Positions 22,430 through 35,989 are shown, numbered from the stretch's first letter. The stretch: DNA of 64,000 nucleotides from Saxidomus purpurata (GCA_022818135.1 JAFMSR010000019.1:35712375-35776374), one strand, 5' to 3'. Numbers and translations: made by a program. Notes: generated by a model not told the origin, from the letters alone.

Positions 22430-22892
22430 GTTTCAAAATGTCTCTGACGATAACATAATAAAGCAATTGTAACATTTAATATTTCTTTAATCTGGCATTT
22501 CTAAAATCATTAGCCAGTATATCATTCACCTGTTTTAGGCAAGTTTAATCATTAGGTGCCTCCTTCTTTAAAATGTAGGAGGTACAGCTACATTTAAAGA
22601 CTTGTAACGTGGTAAACATCTTAAACCCAATAGTTCTAACCAAAAAACAAACTTTGTCTTGATGCAGGTCTTAATCAGAAGGGTTTTATAAGGACTTATT
22701 GTAAAACAACTAACGAACCCAAAACCAGTTATTATTCTAAGCAATCTAAATAGGTTTGTGCAAGTGATAGGACAAGTAGCAAGGGCTTCAGCGAGCTATA
22801 TAATGTCGCCAGTAAAAATAATCAAATACGAGCCAAATAGTTAGCAAAATTTATTTATGTTCTCTTAATGTTTTGAAAGTTAATACAAAATG
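22430..22892. other. No feature seen
   Basis: AT-rich sequence up to the assembly gap; nothing recognised. Confidence 0.4.
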
Positions 22893-23392
22893 NNNNNNNN
22901 NNNNNNNNNNNNNNNNNNNNNNNNNNNNNNNNNNNNNNNNNNNNNNNNNNNNNNNNNNNNNNNNNNNNNNNNNNNNNNNNNNNNNNNNNNNNNNNNNNNN
23001 NNNNNNNNNNNNNNNNNNNNNNNNNNNNNNNNNNNNNNNNNNNNNNNNNNNNNNNNNNNNNNNNNNNNNNNNNNNNNNNNNNNNNNNNNNNNNNNNNNNN
23101 NNNNNNNNNNNNNNNNNNNNNNNNNNNNNNNNNNNNNNNNNNNNNNNNNNNNNNNNNNNNNNNNNNNNNNNNNNNNNNNNNNNNNNNNNNNNNNNNNNNN
23201 NNNNNNNNNNNNNNNNNNNNNNNNNNNNNNNNNNNNNNNNNNNNNNNNNNNNNNNNNNNNNNNNNNNNNNNNNNNNNNNNNNNNNNNNNNNNNNNNNNNN
23301 NNNNNNNNNNNNNNNNNNNNNNNNNNNNNNNNNNNNNNNNNNNNNNNNNNNNNNNNNNNNNNNNNNNNNNNNNNNNNNNNNNNNNNNNNNNN
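22893..23392. other. Assembly gap (500 N)
   Basis: Exactly 500 undetermined bases, a conventional scaffold-gap size, so the true length is unknown. Reading frames spanning it are meaningless. Confidence 0.99.
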
Positions 23393-24090
23393 TGTTTAAA
23401 TACATTCGATTAGGTGCAGAATTGTAGTGATGATTTTGCAACACTGTTTCCTCATCTTTACTTTTCTGTGTTAACATAAATTTGACTGTACAAAATATAT
23501 AAAGAGCCGGTATTCAGTTGGTCACCATTTGACCCCCTATTCTAATTGGGCGATTAAATTTGAATCCGAGAAAGTATGTGCGTTTGACCGTAAGTATGTT
23601 CTCATTTCTTACATGTGTAGGTTTTTATAGAGTTTAACCTACTTTTTATATCAAAAGACTGACTGAAAGGAATGCAAAAAGTAAGACATAACCCAAGTAA
23701 TTTATAACAGAATTTCGTTACAAATCGCATCTATTATCAAATGTAGCCGCATTATTGTACATAATATGATGGATAAACGCAAACTAGCGCTGATAAAATG
23801 TCTGTATAGTAATTGCATAACGTTCAGAAATATGTATCTATTTATTTTCTTTGACACTCTTTAAGGGCGCATACATCCCGTACAGTGCGGTTACTAGGCA
23901 GTTAGAAGTGATAAACAAAAGGGTAGTGTAGGAAAGAAGAAAGTTGAGAAACAGTTAACAAAGATGAAATAAAAATTGAAGCAGAGAGACACGCCTGGTA
24001 AGAATCGGAAAAAAAACATCAGTATTAAAGGAAAAGATAATATTTTTACAGATATAAAAAGGCAGTCCAGCTATTGACGCGGTTATAAAA
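23393..24090. other. No feature seen
   Basis: Sequence between the gap and the gag relic. No gene or repeat recognised. Confidence 0.4.
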
Positions 24091-24099
24091 CCAGAAGGG

Positions 24100-24610
24100 C
24101 CTCAATTAATCCTCTTTGATAAAAACGATTAAATTGACAATTATTAAGTAAGGTTTGAGAGATACGCTACTGCTATGTTATGGCCGAACGAAAGCGTTGT
24201 TGAAAGAGAAAGCTTTAGATCCATATGCCTTATTGCCTGTAGATAAATGTTTGAACTATAGTGTACCGAAGAAGGCTTTGGTATGTGGCATTCCCTGTTT
24301 GATATTATTTTTGTTTTTTTGTTAAAGCGTTATGAAATGAATGAAGAGGGATTTGAAAAACAAGTTCAGGATATGCAGACTTGATACAAGTGAAACGTTC
24401 TCAGTATTCTGAACGGCAATCTAGTCATTTGAATAGATGGGTAGAACTGTCAAACACTCCAAAGACTAATCAAGGACTATTTGATTAATGCGTAAAGACC
24501 AGTTCTTGCATGTTTACAGTCCAGAATTACAATTTTTCTTAAAGGAAAGATTTCAATGAACCATAGAAGAAATAGTCAACTTAGCTGACCAGTACACAAA
24601 AGTTTGAATC
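24100..24610 (+). pseudogene. Decayed retrotransposon gag (SCAN-like) relic
   Basis: Pieces in several frames read like the gag region of LTR retrotransposons that carry a SCAN-like domain: RFERYATAM near 24150, LKEKALDPYALLPVDK near 24200, LKRYEMNEEGFEKQ after 24321, LNRWVELSNTPKT near 24430, and KDQFLHVYSPELQFFLKERF with EIVNLADQY up to about 24600. At least three frameshifts and several stops separate them, so it is dead. The frame is also interrupted by a 41-bp insertion at 24281-24321. No LTRs, protease or pol were found nearby. Confidence 0.75.
24281..24321 (+). mobile_element. 41-bp Penelope-like 3'-end insertion
   Basis: Matches the extreme 3' end of the Penelope-like element at 37904-40562 (the GGCATTCCCTGTTTGATATT segment followed by ATTTTTGTTTTT). 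Removing it rejoins the gag relic exactly between ...KKAL and LKRYEM..., so it is an insertion with almost nothing but the 3' terminus. A TTTG microhomology exists at the left junction. Confidence 0.85.
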
Positions 24611-24619
24611 ACACCTGCA

Positions 24620-27300
24620 AGTATTTAAACAACGGCTAAATATAAAGAATGCAGCCCAAAAAAAGTCTCCAGCACTGACAAGTTTTCATGACATAACTCC
24701 TAGGACGTTGCGGGTTCAAAACCTACTGGATTCAGGATCGTATCTCCTTAAATGACACCAGTACTGCTTTTTCCAGGAAGCGGACACGAGAGTAACTCGA
24801 TAAGCTGCAAGCTTTCTTCCCAATAGCGCTAAAATAGATTAGAATAAATTAATCTTATTTCTTAATTGTAGTATGAAAAACGTCAGCTGACATTATATGT
24901 TTTCTATTGGTATTATCTACAGTATTTTCTCTCCTTCACGTTTTCTTTTTGTTTACTAAAACACATGTGTTTTGGTTTACATGTGAAAACGTGAAAGGAA
25001 AAACACACTTATGGTTGGCTTAAACCCACGTTCATCTTCGATAGTATATTTATTATACTTTATCTTTTAAAAATATCAGAAAAGCCAAAAGACGAACAAC
25101 CTCGCAATTTTGCTGTTTGCAATATAGTTTCTCTGGTTTTCTCACAGAATTCAAGGTACTTTTAGATTTATAATATTAACTATAAAGACTATATCTGTAA
25201 AGTAGATTTACAGAAATTATTTATACCTCGTTACCGAATACAATTAGAAAGTGAATGACTTCAAAAGTATTTATCTTTCATCAAATACAGCCGCATCATT
25301 TAAGGTATTATATATAAGCATACATACGACTAAATGTACCTCTATGTTAAAAGTCTCACCAAAGTCCAGGCGAATCCGTGTATCATCTCTTTATGTACAT
25401 AATTACATACTCGTTACTTTCTTAAAAGTTTCGATCCAAGAGAGGAGACTCCAATAGCTAATTAAATTATAAAGAAGGAAAAGACTGCAGAATATGTTAC
25501 ATAATAGTAAAACATTTTCAAGAATAAAAGTAAATTTTTAATATACACATACATACCTGAAGCTTATTAAATCCAAATGTACATTACTTTAAGACTGATG
25601 CATAATCTTCATTTGTTAAACCGTATGAAATTTTGCGAATCACTAACTGTAATTCAACGAAAAACGAAACACTTTATATAAAATCCATAAACAGAAAATC
25701 CTGTAATTCATTGAAACACTATCCTGATTTTATTATATCTATAACTCAGTTAATTCCAGTAGTGAATCAAAACAATACAATTTAGTGAATATAATAAACA
25801 GACGACCCCTAAAAATCGTTTTCACATACCATGACAGACGTACACCATAAATTTCTTAAATTGTACTAAAACAGTCGTGCCAATGTGATTAGCATTTTGG
25901 AAGTTTGTCATTATAGCTAAATTTTGGACTTTTAGATATCCGCATAACTCTTTCGTAGAGACTTTCTTGCAGATCAAGAAGAAAAATGCATGTGAAACAT
26001 CAGATATATAGAACATTTAATCGTAAGAAATTAACAATAGTTTTGAATATGTCATCACTCATTACAGATATAAAACATTTATCTTTTGTATAAGAACATA
26101 TAAAAAAGGCGCAAAACGGTCCCCTTATAAAGAGGTATCTGCTTAGTCAACATATTTTAAAGCTAGCGCTCATTTTTTCTCAAGAAATTCTTATCGTCAA
26201 AGATATACATGTAACAAAAGCTTTTTTTGCGTGTGAAATTTATAGCAATTTACATGCCTATCATCCATCGTAGTAGAACGTACGCTTTATGTTTGTTTCT
26301 GAACAGGTACATAATAAGACATTCATTTTAAAAATGCATATCATTTTAACCTGATACAAATCCAAAAGGAGTTACAAAAGCTTGTTATAAGAAAATTAAA
26401 ACATGACGATCGTTACACAGTAAATATCCAAGCAGGTAATAACAAATCCACTATAAAACTTAAAGCTGATTCATTCAAAATGCATTGTAAATCCAGTGCG
26501 GTGAATAGATTCCTCACACATTATTGTACGGTATATAATAGGATTCGCAAGTAATAATCCAAGCGTCTTTTACCAGTTAGGAATCTTTTAGACTTTTCCA
26601 GTAATGTTACTGCAATAAAAGTTAGAGAGAATGTAAGCTGTCGCCTCCAATAAGACTAATTCTACACTACGAATATTTGAAAATACATTAAAACTCCAAC
26701 GCTTATACGTCTAGTTTCTTCGGGCTTATATTTACAAATGAGCAGATACTTCAAATGTTACCAGCTGCAAACTCTTGAATCCATTTTCACGTGAAGGAAT
26801 GTTTAAAAGAATGTATCGATTACCTTTGTTTGAGTAAAGCGTTGTATGTCTATGCTGTAATATGTTTTCCTTAAACAATGTTTGTTATATTGTTGAAACG
26901 TATGTAAGAATAGGAGAATACCCTTTTGCTGCAGGTTTTTGAGTTTTACTGTTGTTTGATTATATTCAAAAGACTTTCGGATTAGTTATACATTATGGAT
27001 ATAGGTAATAACTACTTTCGGATTGATGGAAATACCGGAAGAAATTATTCTTGCTCCTAGGTCTTAAAGTGATGCATGTATTACCGTACAAAGTGACAAT
27101 CATGATTTTAAAATAAGACATTAATCTCTGATTAATGTTGAAAAAATAATGGAGATTGCAATAGTTAGAACCAAATTATATAATATTCTATAGAAATTGC
27201 GTTCCTATCAAATATAGAGAAAATGTTTGAACATCCTAGTGAAACATTAAAAACCAAACTTATACCTATCAATACACGACGCCACATACATGTGATCGGT
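24620..27300. other. No feature seen
   Basis: 2.7 kb of AT-rich, apparently low-copy sequence. I see no repeat, RNA gene or recognisable exon on either strand. Confidence 0.4.
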
Positions 27301-27304
27301 GAAT

Positions 27305-27600
27305 TACCTAAAATAATAAAACACCAGTATTATCGTAAAACTGGCATTTAGATGAAGCAAAACGTATGAAACAGGTCAAATTGTACATTAATATATTTAG
27401 ACAGTTTTCATGTCAAGTTCTATGCATTTTGGGCTGGTTATTTTCAAAATGATACATGATTCTTTACATAAGCTGCAATATGGACGAATAAGATGCAGTT
27501 TAGTGTTATTTTACAGGTTTTATATTGCATTTCTGAAATGAAACTCCTTGAGGTCTAGAGGGTACATTCACAAGCGATTTATTTATTAATATAGGTACGG
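27305..27600 (+). repeat. Segmental duplicate of 35333-35625
   Basis: Both segments run from AATAATAAAACACCAGTATT through 'tgtcaagttcttgcattttgggct' to ACTCCTTGAGGTCTAGAGGG at clearly recognisable but incomplete identity. It marks the start of a higher-order duplication. Confidence 0.85.
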
Positions 27601-27639
27601 ATGGAAAAGAATGTCAGCACTGTAGTGGTTAAATTCACA

Positions 27640-28195
27640 TTCCAATTATCATAAAGGTTGGTTGGAATATTTCTCTTAATGATTCCTAGGTCGGTTTTAA
27701 GCCTGTGTTACTTTGAATCAAAAGCTAGGTCATGTAGTCAAATTAAAGAAAAAACAATCCTGATGAAAATTTGTCAGAGTGTTTGTTGCAATGCTTTCTA
27801 AATCAGTTCCAAATGTGTGTCACTTTGAGCAAAGACAACGTCACACGATTAAATCAAACAACAATTATGTTAATACACTGTATGTCATATGTATTATTCA
27901 ATCATCATGAAAGATGGTCAGAATGTTATCAATGATTTCTGGCTCGATTTCTGTTTGGTTAAGGACTAGGTCACAAAATAAAATCAGATTATAACTACCA
28001 ATCTTCCTGAAAATTAGTTAGAATGTTTATCCTTATAGTTTCTTGATCATGGTTTAGTCTGTATCACATGGGTTTAAAAACTAGGTCATATGAACAACTG
28101 AAAGCAAAAATGTGTAAGCATTCTAGAGGTCACATTTACTATTTTGTCAGACACATCAAATGATGAAAAGGCAAATAAATTTTTAAGAAAGAAAC
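27640..28195 (+). repeat. Diverged 145-165-bp class tandem repeats
   Basis: Phrases 'aaaatttgtcagagtgtttgt', 'aggactaggtcaca' and 'attctagaggtcacatttact' recur. Same class as 14511-15735 but old. Confidence 0.7.
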
Positions 28196-28219
28196 GGTTT
28201 CACTTCGTTGTTAAACTAC

Positions 28220-29703
28220 AAAAATGATACAGGTACCAATGGTTCGTCCTGTTCTGCTCCCTACATATAAAGACAATTTGGAGTATTATGGCCACCTGAC
28301 ATGCTTAATTCAGCCACGGTATTGTCAGATAATGTAAGATAGAAAAATATGGAATAAAAGTCAAATTATATATTTTGGTAAGTAATACTTCTTTTTCCTA
28401 CTTTTAGAAATATTTCTATGTCTGACAAAAGCATCTACCATTAGAAAACAGATTTCCTCCCTCGTTTGGAATTTGTATTAACAGAGTTAACAAACCTTTC
28501 TCATCTCCATTGCCAGTTGATAGATTTGAGTGATATGGTCACATTCATATACAAAACTTATTCATATACTTTCTGAAATATTCTAATGGAAACCCCATAC
28601 TAAATTCAGCAGTTAGGGGTTGTAGCGATAGCAGAGTCACATTTAATCAGATATATCAAGTTATCAAACGTGAAATTAATTCTTGAGGAAAATAATGTTT
28701 TTACTTGAAGATATGCAAATTTTCTTATTTCATGTATCAAACACTTGCCGAGTCCACCACCCTTTGCATTTAAACGGGTATATTTATTCATGAAACGTCA
28801 TTCTTTACATCCATAGTGAGGTATTGGAGCTATCACAGCGTTATATTTTTTTAGATTCATCACCTATCATGGCCACATCTTAATGATCCGAAAGTTGACC
28901 TTAAAATAAGCTAATTTGTTATGAGAAGTAATTATTTCATTATCGTCTTTGATAACGATTTCTTTGCCTGATGACGGTATCAATTTGACTACAGAATATA
29001 TACACTACTTTGAAAATAGACATGTACAAACATGCACAGAAATTGATGTAATTTTAGTAATATCATAATGGATACTTCATACTTCACACTCAAAGTTTTA
29101 AATTGTAGCGGTTATTGTTTCGGATACATCAAATAACGAAACGTCAAATTTATAGTTACGGAAAGAAATGCCTTTATCTCATGTTTCGATAAAGCTTTAT
29201 TTGCCTGATTATAGTCGCATAAATAACCAGCATTTCTTTGAGGTATCTTAAATTTCGTAATATATGCAACAATGGCTCGCATTGTTTATTCCTTTGATAT
29301 TCAGAAAATTTAAATATTATAGCCATTGACATATTTAACATGTTCAAATATTTTCAGTTGAAACTCTGCACTTCCATATCATACAATGACAACTGTTAAA
29401 AGGTCATATATTCTGAAATAAATTGTGAATTTAAGCGATAATAGAGTCACGTTTGTTATATATAGCAAGTGTTTAAATATGAAATTAATTTATACTGAAA
29501 GCAATGCTTTCACTTCCTGCTGTGATTAAGATGCATGTCGCTGATTATAGTATCCATTTAAAGACAGTATTATCCCAAATAGGAGGTGTACCTAATAAAT
29601 ACAGTTAACTAAGTGCCGTGCTAATCTATCTTTGTATTCAAAAATATAAAGTATTATGATCATCGACATTTGTACAGCATGTTCATATTTTTCTGTAATA
29701 GTT
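28220..29703 (+). repeat. Diverged array of about 280-bp units, block A
   Basis: A unit with 'cttcacatccatagtgaggaattggagc', 'gatacatcaagtaacgaaacgtcaaat' and 'gcctgatgatagtatc' phrases recurs near 28602, 28808, 29085 and 29365. 28220-28780 aligns with 37320-37890. 28860-29400 aligns with 41250-41780. 29415-29703 aligns with 42075-42155 plus 44817-44980. Confidence 0.8.
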
Positions 29704-30911
29704 TTAATGAAACTTGAAACTTGAAACTTTTTATTTAATTAAACGCCTGTTTCTATTTAACAATATTCAACGGCGTTGTACAGTACATATAAATAATAAG
29801 AATAAAATTGTGAATGCATAAGAATATGTGGATCAACATCAAATGAAATAAAAGCTTTTACATACAATTCCAATTAACATATTTTTAAAAAATTGCAGAG
29901 ACCATAAAATGATAAAACTGATTGATATACATGTAGCATGAGATAAGATTATTTACATACATGTAACTTGATTACAAATAGATTAAAAAGAATAAAACAT
30001 TCATTTACATTGCACATTCATCACACTGTCAGTCATCAGTTATACGTTACTCATGTTTATCTCATTTCAGACTTTAAAATAGTAATTCAAACTTTCTGAA
30101 AAAATGTGTTTTAAGATTTCTCTTAAATACATCAATATTCTTAGATTGTTTCAACTCTAATGGCAGCGGATTCCACAATTTTGGACCAATAGTTCCGAAA
30201 CTTCTGTCACTAAATGTTTTTCTTTTATTGAATGGAATAACGTAGCAGTTCTCAGAGGTTTTAGCTGAACGTAGTCGGGTATTTGGTACTTGTTTGGTTA
30301 GGAGTTCAGAAAGGTATTTTGGAGCATGACCGATTGAACAATTGTATACAAAAGTCAAAATTTTATATTCGATTCTAGATTTGATGGACAGCCAGTGAAG
30401 GTCGAACAATGCTTGCCTTGAACTGTCAAATTTCTTTCGTTGCAGAACTAACTTAGCGCACATGTTTTGAATACGTTGCATTTTTTTCAATTCAAAATCG
30501 GATACACCATAAAGAATGACATTGCAATAATCCAAGTGTGACATTACGAGTGCTATAACTAGTATTTCAGCTGCTTCTTTGGTGAGGTATTTTCGGATAC
30601 GTTTTATTCTAAGATAGTTTAACATTGCAGTACGGCACTTTCGTTTGACATGTTCCTTGAAATTTAGTGTTTGGTCTAGAAATGCGCCTAAATATCTAAT
30701 GGACTCCTCGGAGTTGATCTTATCTCCGTTAATACAAATGGATTTTAGGTGACACTTTTCGAGTTGTTGAGCACTTCCAAATGTTATGAATTCTGTTTTC
30801 GATGAGTTCATCTTGAGTTTATTAGCATTCATCCAGTTGTTGATATCAATCGCACCATTTTCTAATTCAGCGATTGCAGAAATTTCACTATTTTCTTCAG
30901 TCGGTTAATGA
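29704..30911 (-). mobile_element. 5'-truncated CR1/L2-like element with 8-bp target duplication
   Basis: TTAATGAA is repeated at 29704-29711 and 30904-30911, enclosing 1192 bp. The paralogous locus near 44990-45005 lacks the insert, confirming the borders. Read on the minus strand, the element ends with three tandem AGTTTCA units (29708-29730), a short 3' tandem repeat as CR1-group elements have. It contains only the last part of the RT gene. Confidence 0.88.
30074..30903 (-). pseudogene. Reverse transcriptase C-terminal part, CR1/L2-like
   Basis: From about 30903 down to the stop at 30074 the frame is open for about 275 codons. It starts at the 5' truncation, passes NNWMNANKLKMN and SKTEFITFG (thumb side, after the catalytic motif), then RYLGAFLD, LDYCNVILYG, QRIQNMCAKLV and LHWLSIKSRIEYK, and ends with FGTIGPKLWNPLPLELK and FKRNLKTHFF. 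These are conserved in the Jockey/CR1/L2 group of non-LTR retrotransposons. The endonuclease and RT catalytic motifs are missing, so the protein is non-functional, although the remaining frame is undamaged and the insertion looks young. Confidence 0.88.
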
Positions 30912-32430
30912 ATCCCCATACTTCATAACCATATTTAAGAATTTGAACTACCATACCGTTATGTTTGTTTCAGATACAGCAAGTAATAAAGCTTCAAATC
31001 ATTAGTTTGACCTTAATTTGCTTGGTTTTGTCTATGTGTCCGTCAGTATGGTCGCCGGCGCTTTTTTCCCGACTGTAACTTTCGGAAGTAATTGTCCATA
31101 ACACATGGATTTGTCATGTAGGGTTAAGTACGCTTTGTAATACATTTATAACTTCATGCAATTGTTGCCAATATCACAAGGGTGTGTCATGAATCGCATC
31201 CAGCTAGCTACCTTTAAAGTCATTGTCACATTGAGGGCTGACAACCTGTAATTAAGGGCTATGTACTATATTATATGTTCGGGATGTAGCTTCTACATGC
31301 ATATAATTGATGAAATAACTATGTTAATACTACAGCACCTTCATTTCTTCACTAAATTGAAACATATTTGCAGCGAATGTGTATGACTATAAGATATCGG
31401 ATGAGTTCAATTATGGGCCTGATCGGAATAGTTCTTACAGAGTTATGGCCCTTGATTTTACAAAAAATGCAATATTTAACAGTGTTTAAACTCAAGCACA
31501 TTTATTTTTCCAATAGTCCTTATAACATTTACAGAGAATGTGTATGGCCATAAGATCTCGGAAGGTTTCATGGGTTTATGGACTTGATCGGAATAGTTCT
31601 TCCAGAGTTATGGCCTTTGCTCTAACAAAATTGCAACATTTAACTGTGTTTACACTCAATCACCTAGCTTTCTTCACTTATCTTAATCAATGCTTGGCAG
31701 GAATGTTCTTGGTACGAAGCTCTACCAGAATTGTTCAAAGAATGCCGTTCTATCCAGAAACTCTGATTGCCATGGCAACAAATAGGAAAAACGTTAAACA
31801 TCTTCTTCGCTGAAGCCACAAAGCCTAAAGCTTAGATGTTCAGTATCTAGCATTGACTAGTAGACCTCTACCAAGATTGTTCAAATTATGACCCCAGGGT
31901 CCAAATTGACCACACCCGGGGTCACTTGATTTTACATCGGCTTTTATAGGAAAACTTTAAAAATCTCATTTCTTAAACCGCAAGGCTTAAATATTTGGCA
32001 TATAGCACTGCCTTGTAGATCTTTACTAAGCTTGTTCAATATTGTCCCCGAGTTCAGAATTGACCACATCCAGGGTGTCAACGATTTTCATATAGAGTCA
32101 AATAGAAACAATTTTAAAATTCTACTTCTAAGAAACCACAGGCCTAGAACTAAGAGAGTAAGTATGTGTCATTGTCTGGTGGGCCTTAACCAAGTTTGTT
32201 CAACTCATGCCTCCGGGGTCAAAATTAGTCGTGCCTGAACGTTCACTTGCTAAAGGAAAACTTTAAAAATCTTCTTCTCTAAAATCATATGGCCTAGAGC
32301 TGTAGAGTTTAGATATTTGGTATATAGCTTCGTCAAATGGACCTCTTCAAAATTTGTTAAAATCATGTCCCCTTTGGTCACAATTGACTACAGTCACTGA
32401 GGGAGTTTTTGCCTGTATATCGAGTCATAG
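30912..32430 (+). repeat. Block A continued, with 160-bp tandem units
   Basis: 30912-31380 aligns with 45000-45480. Two 161-bp units follow (GAATGTGTATG at 31375 and 31536). From 31840 four diverged units of about 155-165 bp carry 'agacctctaccaagnttgttcaaa' and 'ttttataggaaaactttaaaaatc'. The same series follows at 45960-46470. Confidence 0.78.
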
Positions 32431-32439
32431 GAAAAGCCT

Positions 32440-32640
32440 TGCTTCCAGTGAGTTCCTATAGCAACCAGCGAATAACCAACCAACCACTGACTTCCTTAGC
32501 AACAAATAACTCCCTTAGTAACCAGTATCTTCATCTAGCAACCAGTGACATCCCCTTAGAACAAGCGACTTCTTTAGCAACCAGTGACTTCCTTAGCAAT
32601 CAGTGACCACTCCAAGCAGCCGGTGACTTCCTTATCAACC
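32440..32640 (+). repeat. Degenerate minisatellite, 'cttagcaaccagtgacttc' units
   Basis: About eight irregular units of 20-30 bp (TTAGCAACCAGTGACTTCC and variants). The reverse complement of the same motif is at 3255-3310. Confidence 0.8.
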
Positions 32641-32749
32641 ATACACATCGAAATCTGGAAATGGTCGCTTTCTTGGAGCTAAACACAACGATAAAATACT
32701 AAATTAATTGTTAAGAAAAGGAAATATTCCTCTTTCTTCTATAACACTA

Positions 32750-35130
32750 TAGCATTTACCATTTCGATACAGATTTACTCCAGCATTTGGTTATGTATTA
32801 TGACCCTTGGCATATAAAAATAAATACATATATTTTCTGTACTATTTAAATGGAAAGTCCATACTAGTAATTCACATCGATAGTGAAGAATATGAAATTT
32901 CATAGATTAAACATGATACAACTTTCATTCCATGGTGTGATAGAAATGTATTCGTCTGATGGTAGAATCAGTTAAAAGAGAACGTTTCTTTAAGGTATGT
33001 AAATGTACTTCATAGTTGTAAAATTGGCTGGCATCGTTTATTTATCTTGGCATTCGGAAATGCTCCATATAATGATAATCGCCATGTACATTTTAAGCTC
33101 AGATAGTTCCTGTTATATTATATTTAAAAACCTTTGTTTCACATTCATAGTTTACAACAACAAGCATTAAAGAGTCAAATTTTCTAATAAGTATTTATTT
33201 TGAAAGATAATACTTTTATTTCTTGGAATGATAAATCTATTAACAAACGTTAAATGTTACAATGTATGCATATTTTTATATAATCCTATGATAATACATG
33301 CAACAAGTAATAAAACAACACATTATTTGTCATAGATAATAAAACTTTCTTTCTATGAGAAGTTCGGATCCTAGTAACAGTGTGTCAACAATTAGGTCAG
33401 ATAGTCAAATCAAAGGAAACTTTCTTAACAGTGTAGATGCGACCTTAATAAACACATCATTGAGAACACTGGTCGGAATGCTTGAATTAATATTTCTAGG
33501 CCTATGTCGAATCTCTGTCACCTTGTGTCAATAACTAGGTCATCCTGACAAATAAAATAAAAGTTCTTTTACCAACTATATATCACATGAACTAGCCAAT
33601 CATCAGTAGAATTTGTCAGAATGTTTATCCCAATCACTTATAGGTCAAGTTCATAATGTACATCACCTTGGGCTCAAAACTTGGTCAAATCAAAGAAATA
33701 GCTTGTCAATACTTTAAAAACTATATGAATTAATTATTAATCACTAGAATATAATATACGTATATACTAAGTCACTCGGTCCAATAAATGTGAAATTTGT
33801 CTAGAGACCACATTAATTTATAAATTATCATACAAATTATTTAGAATGTTTGTCTTGATGCAGCTGTGATCATGCAAGAATGTTGATCACATTGGATCAA
33901 ACACTAGTTCACACGGCCTAGCATGAGTTACCTTGGCTCAAAAGCTTGGTCAAGTAGTTAAATATAAAAATAAACAATCCTAATGAAAATTTGTTTTGTT
34001 TTTGTTGTAATGATTTCTTAGTCATTTTCGAATATGTATTTATTTGGGCAAGGACTAAGTCACATGGTAAAATCAAACAACAACTTTGTTAAAACAGTGT
34101 ATGTTATATGTACTATCCGATCATCATGACATTTGGTCTGAATGCTATCTCAATGATTTCTAGGTCAATTCAATCTGAAACAGTTAGGTTTAAAATTAGT
34201 TCACACGATAAAAACAAATTTCAACCTGTTTGACACCCTATAGCCAAGATTTACTAACCAATCATCCTGAATTTAGTTAGAATGTTTGTCCTAATAGTTT
34301 TTTATCAAGATTGAATCTGTTTCAAATGAGTTTGTATACTAGGTCACTTGGCCAACTAAATATAACATGTTGTAACTATTCTGCAGGTCACATTTGTTAT
34401 CAATTCATCATTAAGATTGGTCAAAATAATTGTCTTGATAATACTTATTCAAAGTTTGAACCTAAGTCACCTCGAGTGAACAAATAGGTCCCATATCAAA
34501 TCAAAGCCACATGTTTTTACTAATCATTATGAAAATTGGTACGAATGTTGGCTGTAATGAATTCTAGGTCAATTTAAAATCTGGGTAACTTAGAGTCAAA
34601 ACTATCTCAAAAAGTCAAATCAAAGAACAAGTTTGTTTACACACCATATGTCACATTTACTATCTAATTTACTATCTTGAATCTGGATCACTAGGGGTAA
34701 AAACCTTTGACACACTGTCACTGTTAACGCTCTAGAGGTCACATTTACTCAAATTATTTTATTAATCGGTCAGAATGTTTGTCTTTTTTCTTTGCCAAGT
34801 TAGAATATTCGTTTCAAGTCTAAAGATCTGTCTTATGTTCAAGTCAATGAAAGTTTTAACACTCTAAAACGCATTTATTAACCAATCATTATATGAACAT
34901 TGGTCAAATGTTTAATTTAATGATTTCAAGGCCAATGTTGAATCTTGGTCATCTTCGATCATGATCTAGGTCATACAGTAAAATCAAAGAACAACCTTGT
35001 CAACAATCTATATGTTTCATTTACTTCCAAATTATTATGAAATTGGGTCAGATTATTCAGTTAAGTTTCAATTAATGTCACTTAATGCCGGAAACTTAGT
35101 CTTATAGCCAGCTCAAAGAATAACCTTGTT
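32750..35130 (+). repeat. Diverged tandem repeats, both classes
   Basis: 32750-33340 holds units of the 280-bp class. 33360-35130 holds about ten diverged units of the 145-165-bp class, with repeated 'aatgtttgtcctaatgatttctaggtc' and 'aaaactaggtcacacggtcaaatcaaagaa' phrases. No coding content. Confidence 0.7.
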
Positions 35131-35332
35131 AGGACATTAGATTCCACAATTACTAACTAATCATCAAGGATATTGGGCTGAACGTTATATTCTGAGTCGC
35201 CATGAAGCACAGACAATCAAATAAAAACATTGTAAACATTCTAGATGAAACACTTACTATCAAATTGTCACATACATGATACGCTAGTTCCATCTCTAGT
35301 TCCATCTCCGACATCTTTGGACTGTGATTTAC

Positions 35333-35625
35333 CTGAAATAATAAAACACCAGTATTCTCGTAAAAAATGGCATTTAGATGAGACAAAAAGAATGAAAGAG
35401 GCCTAATTGTTCATTAACATATTTAGACAGTTTTCATGTCAAGTTCTTTGCATTTTGGGCTAGTTATTTTCAAAATGATACATCTTTCTTTCAATAAACT
35501 GTAATGTGGACGAATCAGATGCAATGAAGTGCTATTTAATAGGTTTTTGACTGAATTTCTTAAATGAAACTCCTTGAGGTCTAGAGGGTAAATTTACCTG
35601 CGATTAATTTATTAAAGATACGGAA
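35333..35625 (+). repeat. Segmental duplicate of 27305-27600
   Basis: Alignable along its length with 27305-27600. Followed by 280-bp class sequence (35630-35990), where the first copy is followed by 145-165-bp class repeats. Confidence 0.85.
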
Positions 35626-35989
35626 ATGTTCCGTGTTATAGCCCTCCTCATGTATATGATATGCTCAGATATTTCTTAATATTATAGTTGCAACCGTATG
35701 CTTCACATCCATACAACTTCAACGGTTGGGGAGTCAAATTGTCTACTAACTATCTATTTTGAAAGGTAATGCTTATATTTCTTGAAATGATAAAGATATT
35801 TTTGTCTGATAATAACAACCATTTGAAAACAAAGTAGCATCATGTATGTTTATTTTAAATATAATCTTAGGACACCACATACAACAAGTAATAAACAACA
35901 CATCATTTGTTATAAATAATAATACATTATCTAGAAGTTCGGATCTTAGTAACATTGTGGCATGAGAGTCAAATCAAAGAAAACTTTAT

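Noticed and set aside
22851..23477. Reading frames of 169-208 codons on both strands
   Set aside because: They cross the 500-N gap and consist mainly of undetermined residues.
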